DNA of 64,000 nucleotides from Rosellinia necatrix (lineage: Eukaryota > Ascomycota > Sordariomycetes > Xylariales > Xylariaceae): positions 496,001-560,000 of the forward strand of contig JAGYVD010000011.1 in NCBI GenBank assembly GCA_021209875.1. Direction: 5' to 3'. A model generated the notes under the pieces. It was not told the DNA's origin and did not search any database. It was given only the letters and a program-made list of their open reading frames with translations. Made by a program: the position numbers and the translations under genes. Positions 25,136-38,405 of this stretch are shown here, piece after piece (within the stretch, counting starts at the first letter, position 1; each line of letters begins with the position of its first letter).

Positions 25136-25731
25136 CTTTAATAAAAAAAACAACACTAAAACTAATAATTAATACTATTTAAACTTGTTATATAGCGCTA
25201 AAAATACTTTTTTTTATAAAAAGCTTAAGTAGTAATTTTTTACGCTTGCACGCGTTAAAATTAGCTTGGTGCAGCTTTAACTAATTAATATATCTAAAAA
25301 ATATATATTATTGCAGTATATTAATTTTTATTTAAATAATATTTTTATTAAAATAATGCTTATATATTTATTTTTAAAATTATCAACAGGCTTTAAAAAA
25401 TAAAAACTTAAACATATTTAAATATTTGTTTTCTGCTTATATATATTTTTTAGGTCGGAGACCGGCTATAAAATATAAATATTTAAATATGATTAAATAT
25501 TTGTTTTTAATAGCAGTATTATAATTATTTTTATTTTTATAACTTTTATTTATTTTAATTAATATACAAAACTAAATAATAATAATTATAAATTTTGTTG
25601 TTTTATATTTAAAATAATAAATTTAATTATTAATAATCATTTAAATTTTTATAATTTATTATTATATAATAATAATTTTTAAAACATATTAAAACTATAG
25701 CTAAAACTTTAAAATTTAGTTATTATTGCTT
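25136..25731 (+). repeat. Element C copy 1, resumed after the retrotransposon
   Basis: The sequence continues the peptide-repeat gene (stop TAA at 25170-25172) and then TTGTTATATAGCGCTAAAAATA, as at 29828 and 46477. A two-unit palindromic minisatellite lies at about 25390-25515. It breaks off at 25731, where copy 2 starts, so the right arm of copy 1 is missing and the two copies abut. Confidence 0.8.
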
Positions 25732-25819
25732 TTTGCTTTTAGGTTAGGGTTGCTACTGTTGTTGGCTGTTGACTTAGTTAAAATTTTGCTGATTTTCTAT
25801 TATATAAAAAAGCCTGGCT

Positions 25820-26230
25820 AATTAAAAGCCTGGGTTATGTGTTACTATCTCTGCTAGTTATAAGCCCTGTATAGCTGCACCTAATAAAAACGGCCGGTTA
25901 CATGTTGCTATTTCTGCTTATAACAGGCCTGCAGTAATATATTTAATAAAAATGGCCGGTTTTATGTTGCTATTTTTACTAGTTATAAACTTATATTAAT
26001 ATATTTAATAAAAACAATCTGTTATATGTTGTTATTTTTAGTAGTTATAAATTTATATTAATATATTTAATATAAACAACCTGTTATATGTTGCTATTTC
26101 TGCTTGTTATAAACTTATATTAATATATTTCATAAAAACAACCTCTTATATGTTACTATTTTTGCTAGTTATAAACTTACATTAATATATTTAATAAAAA
26201 CAACCTGTTATATGTTGCTATTTCTGCTGT
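25820..26230 (+). repeat. 62-bp tandem array, copy 2
   Basis: About six to seven units homologous to 5400-5925. The first two units keep CGGCCGG, and later ones read CAACCTG or CAATCTG. Confidence 0.85.
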
Positions 26231-29200
26231 GTTTAAAAAATATATATATAAGCGTATTAAAGTATTTTTTTTTGTTTAAATATACCGACTAGCTTGTTAA
26301 TTAAATAAAAACTTAAGTATGTTTTAATATTTACTTTTTATTAATATACATTAACTAGTTTAACGATTAAATTTTAAAAATAAATATTTAAACATATTAA
26401 AATATTTATTTTTTATATTTTATTATACAATATCATAGTTTAATTAAATATTATATATTAAATAGTAGCTATTTATTGTTAGGTGTATTAACGTGCTTTT
26501 TTTTGCGGTTATAATAATAAAGTTATTTTTTATTGCTTAGTTTATTTACAATATAAATTCCGACTTAATCGTTTAAGTTTTTTTTTTTTTTTTTTAGCCT
26601 GCTTGTTTATATATGTTTTTGCCGCTAGCAGTACTGCTGCTATTACTGCTACTGCTTTTAATAAAAAATATTTTATAGTTTGTAAACTTTGTTTATATAA
26701 AAAATAACAGCTAAATAAAAGTTTATCTCTTTTTTATAAAAACTTTGGCCTGCTAAGCTGTAATATAGTTTTTTTATATTAATATATATAGTTTTTTTTA
26801 AACAGATTATTATTTATATATTTTATTTTTTTTTTATTAATAAATTTTTTTACGCGATAAAATGCTAAAAATATTATTACCGCCGTTTTTTTGTATAATA
26901 TTAAGTTCTGGGTGGCTGCTTTAAACGTTTTTGCCGACGTTTAAGCCAAGTTTATCTGTTGCGCAGGCTATTTTTAAGCTTTTTTAATACAAAATTAAAA
27001 AGCTGTATATTTTATGCTGTATATAAATAAACTATATAATAACTACCGCTATAATAAAACTATGCTGTTTAAAACATATTATTAAATTTTTAATTTTTAA
27101 AAAAATATATACGCTTTATATATTTAACGTTTATATACAACGCGATGTTTTTATTATAATTAAAAAAAAAAACAAATAAATAAATTTATTTTTATGAGTT
27201 TTTTTATTATGTTTTTATTATTTTTATTTAGAAATAATATAAAAAAAATAATTTTAAGTTAGAAATATTATATAATTAATTTAAAACTATACAAGCTTTA
27301 ATTAAAAATTAAACTTAAAACATATTATAATTAAATATAATATATATTGTTATTATATTATTAAAGCTTAATTTTTAAAAATCTATGTTTTTAATAATAA
27401 TTATATATTTTTATATAAATAAAATAAAGTTTATATTATTATTATATAAAATTTTATATTTAACTATTTATTTATTATTTAATTATTATTTTGTAATAAC
27501 TAAATTTTATTTTAAGCAATTTTAATATAATAATTATTATTATTATAACATAAATATTATTTTATAGCTAAGCTGCTGTTTTATTATATTGTATAAAATT
27601 AGTTTTTATTAAATAATAGTTTTTATATTATATTATATTACTGCTGTTTTATAATAATAAACTATTAAAACTTTAATTTTAATAAATAAAAAAAGCCTGC
27701 ATATTAAAATATAGCTAATATATAGCTTTTATAAATATTCTTATAAAGTTACATCTAAATTAAAAATAATTAACGGCTAAATAATAACAAGCGTTAAATA
27801 TGCTGAATCTTAAAAAAACATTAAACTTTATATTATAATCAATATATTTTTTTTTATTTTTTTTTGATTTAATAGCTGTTTTATAGCTAATTAATAATTA
27901 GCTTATAAGCGTTTTTAAGTTTTATAAGCTTAAATTAGCTTAAATAATAGCTGCTGCTGCTGTTTTTAATAAAATAAATATTATATTTTTTTTATATATT
28001 AATAATTTAATAATAAAACAAAAACTTGCTGCGGCTTAAATAATAATTAAAAAAGTTTTATAAGCTAAAAAAAATTAAGTTAATATATTAGTTAAATAAA
28101 CTATTATTATTTTTATTAAAACTATTATTAAATAATAAAAACGTAAATTTTTTATTTTTAAACGTTTAACTGTTATTATTAAAACTTTTGCTGCTACTGC
28201 TGCTACTGCTGCTACTATTTTATAAAAAACTGCTAAGTTTTTTACTGCTATTAAAAAACCTTTTTAAAACTTATTAAATTTTATAATAAAATTATAAGCT
28301 TAATTTTTTTTAAATAATTATTATTTAATAGTTAATTAATTAATATTTAATATAATATAATTTTAAATGCTTTTTAAAAGTTTTAATAAATAATAAAAAT
28401 AAAAATATATAAAAAAATTTATTAATAAATAAAAAAAGCTTTTATATTATTATTTTGTTTTATTTCTGCATTGTTTTTATTTGGTTGAATTAATTAATTA
28501 ATTAATTAATTTGTTTAGTTTTAAACTATTTTTATATTTTGTAGTAATATTTTTATTTATGTTTTTTTTATATATAAAAGTTATTATTGCTAATATATTT
28601 TACTATTTTATTAAATAATTTTTTTTTAAAAAATTTTAATATAATAATATTTTTTATTAAAAATATAATTTTTTTTAAATTATTATAAGCTTTTAAAACA
28701 AAAGTACTAAATTTTTATTATATTATTAATATAGCTTAAACAAACTAATTAAAATTATTTATTTAATATTTATAAACTAGATTATATAAACAAACTAGTT
28801 TTACTTTATAGTTAAATATAATTTTTTATTTAGTAAATTTTTTATATAAATATTAATATTATATTTGTTTTTTTTTTTGCTAGTTAAATTAGCTTGTTTT
28901 ATATTTTATTGGCGTTTTTAGCATAATATTTTTAAATAATGTTTAGCGTAGCTAAAAAAAACAAAAAAAAACACGTTAGTAAAAACCAGCCGATTTTTAA
29001 TAAAAACTTTTTTATTTTAAAAGCTAAGCTTGCATTTTTTTTACAACGTTATTTATTTAGTTAATTATATAAGCTAAAAGCTTTTTAAAATTTTATATAT
29101 TTTAATTAAATATTATAATTTTATTTTTTTTTAATTTAAATATGCAGCTACGCTATAAATATACAACTTAATTTTAAGCTTAACTAGCTTTATTTTTTAT

Positions 29201-29394
29201 TTTAAATAATAATTTTAGTTTAATAATATAATTTATTAGTTTTAACTCTTATAGTTATAAACTTATAACGTTATATATTATATTTAACGTATATATAACC
29301 GGTAATAATAACAGCTTTTATATATTTTTTATTTATAAAAATAAACATATAGTATTTTAACTACTAGCTGTACCTTTTTTTTTTTTTAATAATA

Positions 29395-29819
29395 TAAACA
29401 ATAAACATTTTATAAATGCTATGAACAGCTTATATTTATCTAACAATAAATATTAAGCTGACTTTATACTGCTTTAAGCTTTATTTTTTAAAAAAAAAAA
29501 TAATGCTTATAATTCCGATAAAAAAAACAACGTTTATAACTTCAATAAAAAAAATAACGCTTATAATTTTAATAAAAAAAATAATGTTTATAACTTTAAT
29601 AAAAAAAAATAACGGTTATAATCTTAATAAAAAAAGCAATACTTATAACTTTAATAAAAAAAATAACGCTTATAATTCTGATAAAAAAACAACGCTTATA
29701 ATTTTAATAAAAAAAGCAACGCTTATAACTTTTATAAAAAAAATAATACCTACGATTTTAACAAAAAAAGTAACGCTTATAACTTTAATAAGAAAAATAA
29801 TATCAAAATTAATAATTAG
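29395..29819 (+). pseudogene. 9-residue peptide-repeat gene, copy 2
   Basis: About ten to eleven repeats of 27 bp (N-A-Y-N-F-N-K-K-N type) end with N-N-TAG at 29817-29819, the same end as copy 3. Small indels in the A-runs shift the frame at least twice, so the frame from 29503 that looks open is not the original one for most of its length. The upstream part matches copy 3 with RIP-type stops. Confidence 0.55.
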
Positions 29820-30009
29820 CGCTATTTAAACTTGTTATATAGCGCTAAAAATATTTTTTTTTATAAATAGCTTAAGTAGTAATTTTTTATGCCTGCACAC
29901 GTTAAAATTAATTTAATACAGCTTTAATTAACTAATATATATAAAAATATATATTATTGCAGTAAGTTAACTTTTATTTAAATAATATTTATATTAAAGT
30001 AATGTTTAT

Positions 30010-30155
30010 ATATTTATTTTTAAAATTATAAACCGGCTTTAAAAAATAAAAACTTAAACGTGTTTAAATATTTATTTTCTGTTTATATATATTTTTTAAG
30101 TTATAAACCAGCTATAACATATAAATATATAAACATGTTTAAATATTTATTTTTT
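30010..30155. repeat. Palindromic minisatellite in copy 2
   Basis: Two units with ATAAACCGGCTTTAAAAAATA-type spacers and a decayed AAACGTGTTTAAATATTT palindrome. It corresponds to the five-unit array of copy 3 at 46680-47035, so unit number varies between copies. Confidence 0.7.
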
Positions 30156-31449
30156 ACAGCAGTACTATAATTATTTCTACTTTTATAACTATTATATATT
30201 TTAATTAATATAAAAAATTAAATAATAATAATTATAACTCCTGTTGTTTTATATTTAAAATAATAAACTTAATTATTAATAACAACCTAGAGTTTTATAA
30301 CTTATTATTATATAATAATAATATTTAAAACATATTAAAACTATAGCTAAAACTTTAAAATTTAGTTATTAATTATTAATATATGTTGTTTTAAAATAAA
30401 AAGCTAAAGCTTTTTTTTTAAGCGCCTAAAAATATTTTATATTTTTTGCTTTAATTTATTATTATTATATAAAGCTATAATATTAACAGCTATATTATAT
30501 AACTAAAGTTTTTAAAAGCTTTTTATTATAATATATTATATTTATTATATATATATCTTTTTTTTATATATTTATATTATAAAACATATATTATATATTT
30601 TAATTAATTATGCTATATAAAACTTAAAATATATTATTAAAAGTTTTTAATTTAAGCTGGCTTAACATAATATTTTTTTTTTTATATATTATTAGTTATA
30701 AAATATTAAACTATATATTTATTATTTAATATATAAATATTTTTATAAACTGCTGCGTTTTATTAATAATATAGTTTTTATATTTATTTATAATAGTTAA
30801 TTAATATTTTATAATATTTGCTTAAGTTAAAACTAAAGCAAGCTTGCAATAAATAAAACTTTATGTTAAAACAGTAAAACAGCTTTTATATTTACGATAT
30901 GCTATTTTATATAAATATATTAAAACATTTTAAAAATATTTTAAAAAGCTATATAATTAGAATAAGTTTTATTATTTTATTTATTTAATTATTATTTTAT
31001 AAAACATAATATTAAAAATATAACTATAAACAATTTTTTAAAAAGCGTTTTTTAAGTTTTATTATAAATATTTGTTAGGTTTAAATTTAAAACAGCTTTA
31101 TTTAAATCTTATTTAAGTTAATTTTAGTTTTTAAAATATATTATATATTATTAAACTTAATAATCTAGTTTAAATTATTTTTTTGGTTTTTATATTATAT
31201 TATAAATTAAAATACTTTATTAATATAATTTAAAATATAAATTATACGTTTTAAAAGTTTACGCCGGGCTATTATTTAATTAATTTGTTTTATAATATCA
31301 GTATATTAAACCTGGTTAATAAACATATAAGTTTACGGCTTAAAAAGCCTGTATTATATTAAATTAAAGCTTATAATATATATAAGCAGCATTTTTATAT
31401 ATTAAACAACTATTTGTTTTTTTTTAACGCTTAATCTTTTAAATTAAAA

Positions 31450-33560
31450 GCTTTTAGTTTTAATTTTATACATACGTTTTATTAAAATAATACTTGCTTA
31501 TTTATATATAAAAAGCTGATTAATATAATATATATATTATAAGCTTTTTAAAATTAAAAAAAAACAAGTTTATAATATACTAGCTGGTATATTATTAATT
31601 ATTGCGTTATTTAATTATAACGTCTGCTATAAATACTATGTTTTATAGTTTTATATTACGTTTATTAATTTTTTTTTTAAGCATATATAAATTATTTAAC
31701 TATTTATTTTAAACTATTATATTATATATAATCTTTTTTTTTTATATTAATAAAATATTTTAATAGATTAGTGCTCATATATACTATTTAATTTAGAAAA
31801 TTTATTAAAAAACCTTTAATTTTTATTTTGCTTAATTTTAATATGTTTTAAAAATAATTTTATATAAACTAACGCTTAAAATATATATATATAAACCAAC
31901 TTTTTATTTATTTTTTTTATTTTATATATGCTAGCAGTATATTTTTTAAACAGCTGTAGCTATAAAAATTAAAATTTAACTAAGTTTTATATAATAGTTA
32001 TAAAAAGCTGTGCTACAGCTTTAGCTTTTAGCAAGTAATAAAAAAATATAAAATAATATAGTTATTAAATAACATGTTTTTTTAATATATGTTTTAACTT
32101 ATTAACGCTATATTTAAACATATTTTTTTACTGTTTTTTATATTATATAAAAGCTATAATAACTATAAACAGCTTTATAAATGCACGATTTAAAACGTTA
32201 TAAAAACTAACGCGTTTTATAAATTAATATTATAAAAAATCTTAAGCTAATAATTAATTATATATAATTATTAAAGTTTTATATTAAAGCTTAAAAGCTG
32301 CGTAGTAAAACTTTTAAACTTATATTTTAAGTTGTTATTTATATATATAATTATAACTTTTATAAAGCTTATAAATTATTTTTTAAAAAAATCGGCTTTA
32401 TATATGCTGCTATTAATAATATATTATATTAAAATTAATTTAATATTACTTATAACTAGTTTTAAAGTTTTATTTTTTTATATAATTATATTATATATTA
32501 AAATGTTTTAAAACTTAAATAAAAATAAAATATAATTAATTTTAAAAACAGGCGATAAGCTATTTTTATATAATATTTTATTATTATTAATTTAAGCTTA
32601 ATAATAAAAACTAAAACATATTTTATTAAAAAATAATGCTTATATAAATATTTACTGCTTTTAGTTATTATATATATAAATTATATTAAATAATATAAAC
32701 AGCAGCTTTTTATAATTAAATAAAACTTTTGTTTATTAATATATAAAAATATAAACTGTTTAATAAATTGCTGTTAATAATAACAATATATTTTATATTT
32801 TAATAAATAATTAAATAAAATATTATAAAGCTTATATTAGTTTTTATATTTTTATAACGTTAAACTTTAAATATATTAAAATTTTTTATATATAAATATT
32901 AAAACGTAATAATTTTTAATTTAATTTTTTTAGTTTTATTTACTGCTGTTCAAGCTTTTTAATTTATTTTTTATATTAAAATTACCTTGGAAATGAAACT
33001 TTTATAGCCAGGCTTTTAAAAAAAGGTTTTTTATTTATTATTTTTACTTGTTTTAAATTTCATAAAGCTTAGCTTAAACAGCAGATATTTAAAACGTGTA
33101 TAACTGTTTATATTAGCTATAATATATAAATTATCGACTAGCCGTTTTATGTTTACTTAAGCTTTATAAACTTTATTTAGCATTTTATAATAATTTTCTA
33201 AAATAATAAAATATATATATATTTAAAACAGCTTTTAATTAGTTTTATATAAAGCTTGATTTTTTATATTTATATTTTACGCTTTTATTTTTATATAAAT
33301 TTTAAAGCAGCAGACCTTCTGTTTTTAATTATCGATATTTTAATATAAATTAACTTATTTAATATTATTATAAACCGGCTTATAGCAGCAGCTAAAAATT
33401 TTAAAGCTTTTTTTATTATTAAACAGTTTATAAAAAAACAGCTTAAATTAATTTTAAAGCTTATTTTATAAAAAAAACATATAAAACAATAAACTAAAAC
33501 ACAAAAAAACAACTATATAGCAAATTTAAGCAAAACTAATTATATTAAAAATAATACTAT
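31450..33560 (+). pseudogene. Probable pogo/Fot1-like DDE transposase relic, copy 2
   Basis: The clearest part is 33301-33354 on the plus strand, reading F-K-A-A-D-L-L-F-L-I-I-D-I-L-I, stop, I-N. This resembles the C-terminal F-R-A-A-G-L-x-P-x-x-P-x-x-V-L motif of fungal pogo/Fot1 transposases, with G changed to D and P to L or F. A K/Q-rich stretch follows (F-I-x-K-K-Q-L-K-L-I-L-K), as in the usual coiled-coil tail. The catalytic D-D-D region further upstream could not be read. The open frame on the opposite strand (33291-33512) is a shadow. Confidence 0.45.
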
Positions 33561-33624
33561 TAAAAACAGTATTAATATAAATTAAAGCAATAAAAACGCT
33601 TAAAATATTAATCTAAACTATTTA

Positions 33625-34319
33625 CTGCAGTAATAAAACTAGCTAAAATATAAGATCTAGCGGCCGCCGGGCTATAGGCCCGCTGTTATTATTATTATTA
33701 TTTTTATTATTTTTATAAGTTTATAATAAAATTAATAAAATTTAATAAAAAGTTTTTTATATAGGAGCAATATAATTTAAATAATATTATATTTTACGTT
33801 TTTTTTGATTGTTATTATTTTTTTTATTGCTTCATATATATTTAACGTAAAATCTTGCTTATTATTTTTTTATAGTTTTATTACGCCTGCAAAAATGTTA
33901 TTATATTATATATATTTTTAAAATAATATTAAAAAAAAAACGTTAAAAAAAGCTTTTTTTTTTGTACGTTTTTTTTTTAACTAGTTTTAAAATTTATTTA
34001 TTTTATAAATAATTGTTATATAGTTCATTAATTATTAGTTAATAAATAAAAATACAAACGGAGAAAAAAAAAAAAAGGCCGTTTAAAAAGTTTTTATAAA
34101 AATTATTTTAAATCTTTTTAGCTGCTGTTAGCTTTTAAAAAATAAATTATTTTCTGCGGTATATTTTTTTTTATTTTTAAAACTAACACTTTTTTATTTT
34201 TAACAGCTTATATGCTGCAAAAATTATTTGTTTAATATTTTTTTATATAAACGCGCGTTTTTAAATATAATAATATATAGCTATACTTTAAAAGTTAGTT
34301 ATCCAGCGTTTTTTTTTTA
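33625..34319. other. Spacer with a small GC-rich hairpin and TTA microsatellite
   Basis: At 33661-33692 a short GC-rich stretch includes GCGGCCGCCGGGCTATAGG, and its arms CGGGC and GCCCG can pair. It is followed by a TTA microsatellite (33692-33710). The remainder is T-rich with no gene. Confidence 0.5.
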
Positions 34320-37300
34320 TAATAAAATAAAAGCTTGTTTAAATTATCTAGCGTTTATTAAACAGTTTTTTAAAATATAAATCTATTTAAAATTAGCTTA
34401 AGCGTTAACGTTATAAGTATTAATAATACAACCTTTAAAAGTAAGCTTTTAAATAACTTTAGATTTAAATATTAAAATAAACAAAAAATGCTAGGCTTAA
34501 TATTATTAGTTGCTTTATTATTAAATTAAATAAAATAATTTAAGCTGTTTTAAGCTAAACCTATTTAAACTAGGCCTATTTATCAGCATTACTAAATAAA
34601 ATTTTAATTATTTTTATATTTATATTTATATATAATATTATAATATAAATTAATATATTATAAATATAAGTATTTATAGCTTTATATTTTTAACTAGATT
34701 TATTACAAAGTTTTTGTTTTTATAAATATTAGCTATTAGCTTATTTTCTGTTTATATATTAAATTTAAGCGTTTTTTTTTTTGCTAACATAAATTTATAT
34801 TAGCTTAACGTTTTTGAACTTAATTATTATAAACAAAATATTTGCTATAAATAATGCTTATAAAAAAAGATTAATATATAAGCTAATATCAGCAAACTAT
34901 TATATAATTTTATTTTAAATAATTACTAAATAATTTATAAACTAACTATTAAACTAAGACTAGTACAGCTAGAACTAACTAGCTTTATAAAACTATGTTT
35001 TATAAGCTATATATATATTATTTATAACTTCTGCTATTTAACTAAAAAATAGATTTTATTTGCTATTTTAATAAGTATATTTTTAAACATAGCTTATTGT
35101 AATATTAATATATCGGGAAAATTAATTAAAAAAATATAAATAAGTACGGCAAAATTTAAAGTTAATAGTAATAATCGCCGTTTATTATTTAAGTCGGCTT
35201 TTATTAGCTGCTTTAGTTATTTATTTGTTTATTTTTTTTAAAATAAAAGCTTGTTTTAATTATTTAATGTTTATTAAACAGTTTTTTAAGCTATAGATCC
35301 GCGTAAAATCGGCTTAAATGCTAGTATTATAAGTATTAATATTATAAGCTTTAAAAATAAGCTTTTAAATAGCTGCAGATATAAATTCTTTTTTTATAAG
35401 TATTAGCTATTAATTTATTTTTTAATTATATATTTTATTTATATAAACTTATATTAACTTTATATTTTTAAACTTAGTTATTATAAATAAAATATTAATA
35501 TATTAAAAAAATTAATTAAAAAACTATAAACAAATGCAGCAAAGTTTAAAATTAAAAAAATAATCATTGTTTATTATTTAAGTCGACTTTTATTAAATGT
35601 TTTAGTTATATAATTCTTTATTTTTTTTTTAAATAAAAGCTTATATAAATTATTTAACGTTTATTAAACAGCTTTTTAACATATAAATTTATATAAAATC
35701 AGCTTAAATGCTAGCGTTATATATATTTATATTATAAGCTTTAAAAATAAGCTTTTAAATAGTTTTAAATTTAAGTTTTTTTTTTTTTGTAAGTATTAGT
35801 TGTTAGTTTATTTTCTGCTTATATATTTTATTTATATAAACTTATATTAGCTTAATATTTTTAAACTTAGTTTTTATATACAAAATATTAATATATCGGG
35901 AAAATTAATTAAAAAACTATAAATAAATGCAACAAAATTTAAAGTTAATTATAATAAACGTTGTTTATTATTTAAGTCGACTTTTATTAAATGCTTTAGT
36001 TATATAATTATTTATTTTTTTTAAAATAAAAACTTATGCAAGTTATTTAGCGTTTATTAGTTAATTTTTTAAAATATAAATCGGCGTAAAATTAGCTCAA
36101 GCGCCAGCGTTTTAAGTGTTAATAGTATAAGCTTTAAAAATAAGTTTTTAAAAAGCTTTAAATTTAAGTTTGTTTTTTTATAAGTATTAGTTGTTAGCTT
36201 ATTTTCTGTTTATAAATTCTGTTTATATAAATTTATATTAGTTTAATAATTTTAAACCTGGTTATTATAAATAAAATACTAATATATTAAAAAAGTTGGT
36301 TAAAAAAACTATAACCAAGTGCGGCAAGGTTTAAAATTAATAATAATAAACGCAGTTTATTTATAGCTTAAATCGGTTTTTTATAAGCGCTTTAATTATT
36401 TAATTGTTTATTTTTTTCTAAATAAAAGCTTGTGCAAGTTATCCGGCGTTTATTAAACGGTTTTTTAAAATATAAATTGGCGTAAAATCGGCTTTAGGGC
36501 TAGCGTTACGTATATTTATGCTATAAGCTTTAAATTTAAGTTTTTTTTTTAATAAGTATTTATTATCGGTTTATTTTTTTGTTATATATTTTGTTTATAT
36601 AAACTTATATTAGTTTAATGTTTTTAAACCTGGTTATTTTAAACAAAGTATTAATATATCGGGAAAATTAATTAAAAAACTATAAATAAGTGCAGCAAAG
36701 TTTAGAATTAATTATAATAAACGCTGTTTCTTATTTAGGTCGGCTTTTATTAAATGTTTTAATTATATAATTATTTATTTTTTTTTAAATAAAAGCTTGT
36801 TTAAGTTATTTTATATTTATTAAAAAGCTTTTTAAAATATAAATCTGCGTAAAATCGGCTTAAATGCTAGTATTATAAATCTTAGTACTATAAGTTTTAA
36901 AAGTAAGCTTTTAAATAGTTTTAGATTTAAGTTTTTTTTTTGATAAGTATTAGTTATTAGTTTATTTTTTAATTATTTATTACGTTTATATAAATTTATA
37001 TTAGCTTAATATTTTTAAACCTGGTTATTTTAAACAAAGTATTAATATATTAGAAAAATTAGTTAAAAAACTATAAATAAATGCTGGAAAGTTTAAAGTT
37101 AATTATAATAAACGCTGTTTATTATTTAAGTTGGCTTTTATTAAATGTTTTAGTTATATAATTATTTATTTATTTTTAAATGAAAGCTTCTTTAAGTTAT
37201 CCAGCGTTTATTAAACAGTTTTTTAAAATATAAATCGGTGTAAAATCGGCTTAAGCGTTAATATTATATATATTTATGCTATAGATTTTAAAAGTAAGCT

Positions 37301-38405
37301 TTTAAATAGTTTTAAATTTAAGTTTTTTTTTTTATAAGTATTAATTATTAGTTTATTTTTTAATTATATATTTTATTTATACGAATTTATATTAATTTAA
37401 TGCTTTTAAACTTAGTTATTATATATAAAATATTAATACATTAAAAAATTTAATTAAAAAACTATAAATACGTTTAGCAATGTTTAGAATTAAAAGCAAT
37501 AAACGCTGTTTATTATTTAAGTCGGCTTTTATTAAATGTTTTAGTTTTATAATTATTTTTTTTTTTTTATATAAAAGCTTGTTTAAATTATTTAGCGTTT
37601 ATTAAAAGGTTTTTTTAAACGCAGATCTGCGTAAAATCAGCTTAAGCGCCGGCGTTACAAGTATTAATAGTACGGGTTTTAAAAATAGGTTTTTAAGCAG
37701 CTGTAGATTTAAGTTTTTTTTTTGTTAATATTAGTTGTTAGCTTATTTTTTGCTTATATATTATATTTAATTATTTTTTTTTTGCTAATACAAATTTATA
37801 TTAGCTTTATGTGTTTAAACCTAGTTATTATAAATAAAATATTAATATATTAAAAAAGTTAGTTAAAAAACTATAAATAAATGCAGCAAAATTTAATATT
37901 AATTATAATAAACATTATATGCTGTTTAAGTTAGCTTTTTTAAATATTTTAATTTTATAATTATTTATTTTTTTTAAAATAAAAACATTTTTAAGTTACT
38001 TAGCGTTTATTAAACGGTTTTTTAAAATATAAATCGCCATAAAATCAGCATAAGCATTAGTGTTATATATATTTATGCTATAAGCTTTAAAAATAAGCTT
38101 TTAAATAGTTTTATATTTAATTTTTTTTTTTATAAGTATTAATTATTAGGTTATCTGCTGATTATATAAAAACATTTTTTATTACGTTTAATTGTTTTTT
38201 TTGGTTAATATAAACTTATATCAGCTTAACGTTTTTAAACCCGGTTATTATAAACAAAATATTAATATATTTAAAAAATTAATTAAAAAACTATAAATAA
38301 ATGCAGCAAAAATTAATGTTAATTATAATAAACGCTGTTTACTTATTATTTAAGTCGGCTTTTTTTAATTTTTTAATTACATAATTATTTATTTTTTTAA
38401 TTTAT
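34320..38405 (+). repeat. Satellite array with a unit of about 390 bp (about ten copies)
   Basis: Head-to-tail units. Landmark GTTTATTATTTAAGTCGGCTT recurs near 35175, 35567, 35960, 36350, 36725, 37115, 37505, 37920 and 38335, giving a period of 370-420 bp. Each unit contains, in order, AAAAGCTTGTTTAAGTTAT, GCGTTTATTAAACAG, GCGTAAAATCGGCTTAA, a poly-T tract, AATATATCGGGAAAATTAA and ATAAATGCAGCAAA. The first unit or two (34320-35160) are irregular. No frame is conserved between units, and no related copy occurs elsewhere in the window. Confidence 0.85.

Larger units (their letters stand above)
25732..33624 (+). repeat. Element C copy 2, the fullest copy
   Basis: About 7.9 kb from TTGCTTTTTGCTTTTAGG to a right boundary shared with copy 3 (ACTATTTA). 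Contents in order: 62-bp array, palindromic minisatellite (26230-26420), T tract and GCT microsatellite, internal region (26800-29395), peptide-repeat gene, palindromic minisatellite (30010-30155), a 1.3-kb AT-rich stretch, and the transposase relic. It is heavily mutated throughout. No terminal inverted repeats or target duplication were found at its ends. Confidence 0.75.

Noticed and set aside
33291..33512. 73-codon minus-strand frame, similar to one at 50180-50401
   Set aside because: The similarity between the two comes from the duplicated element. The opposite strand carries the transposase-like motif in a frame with RIP-type stops, so the minus frame is its shadow.
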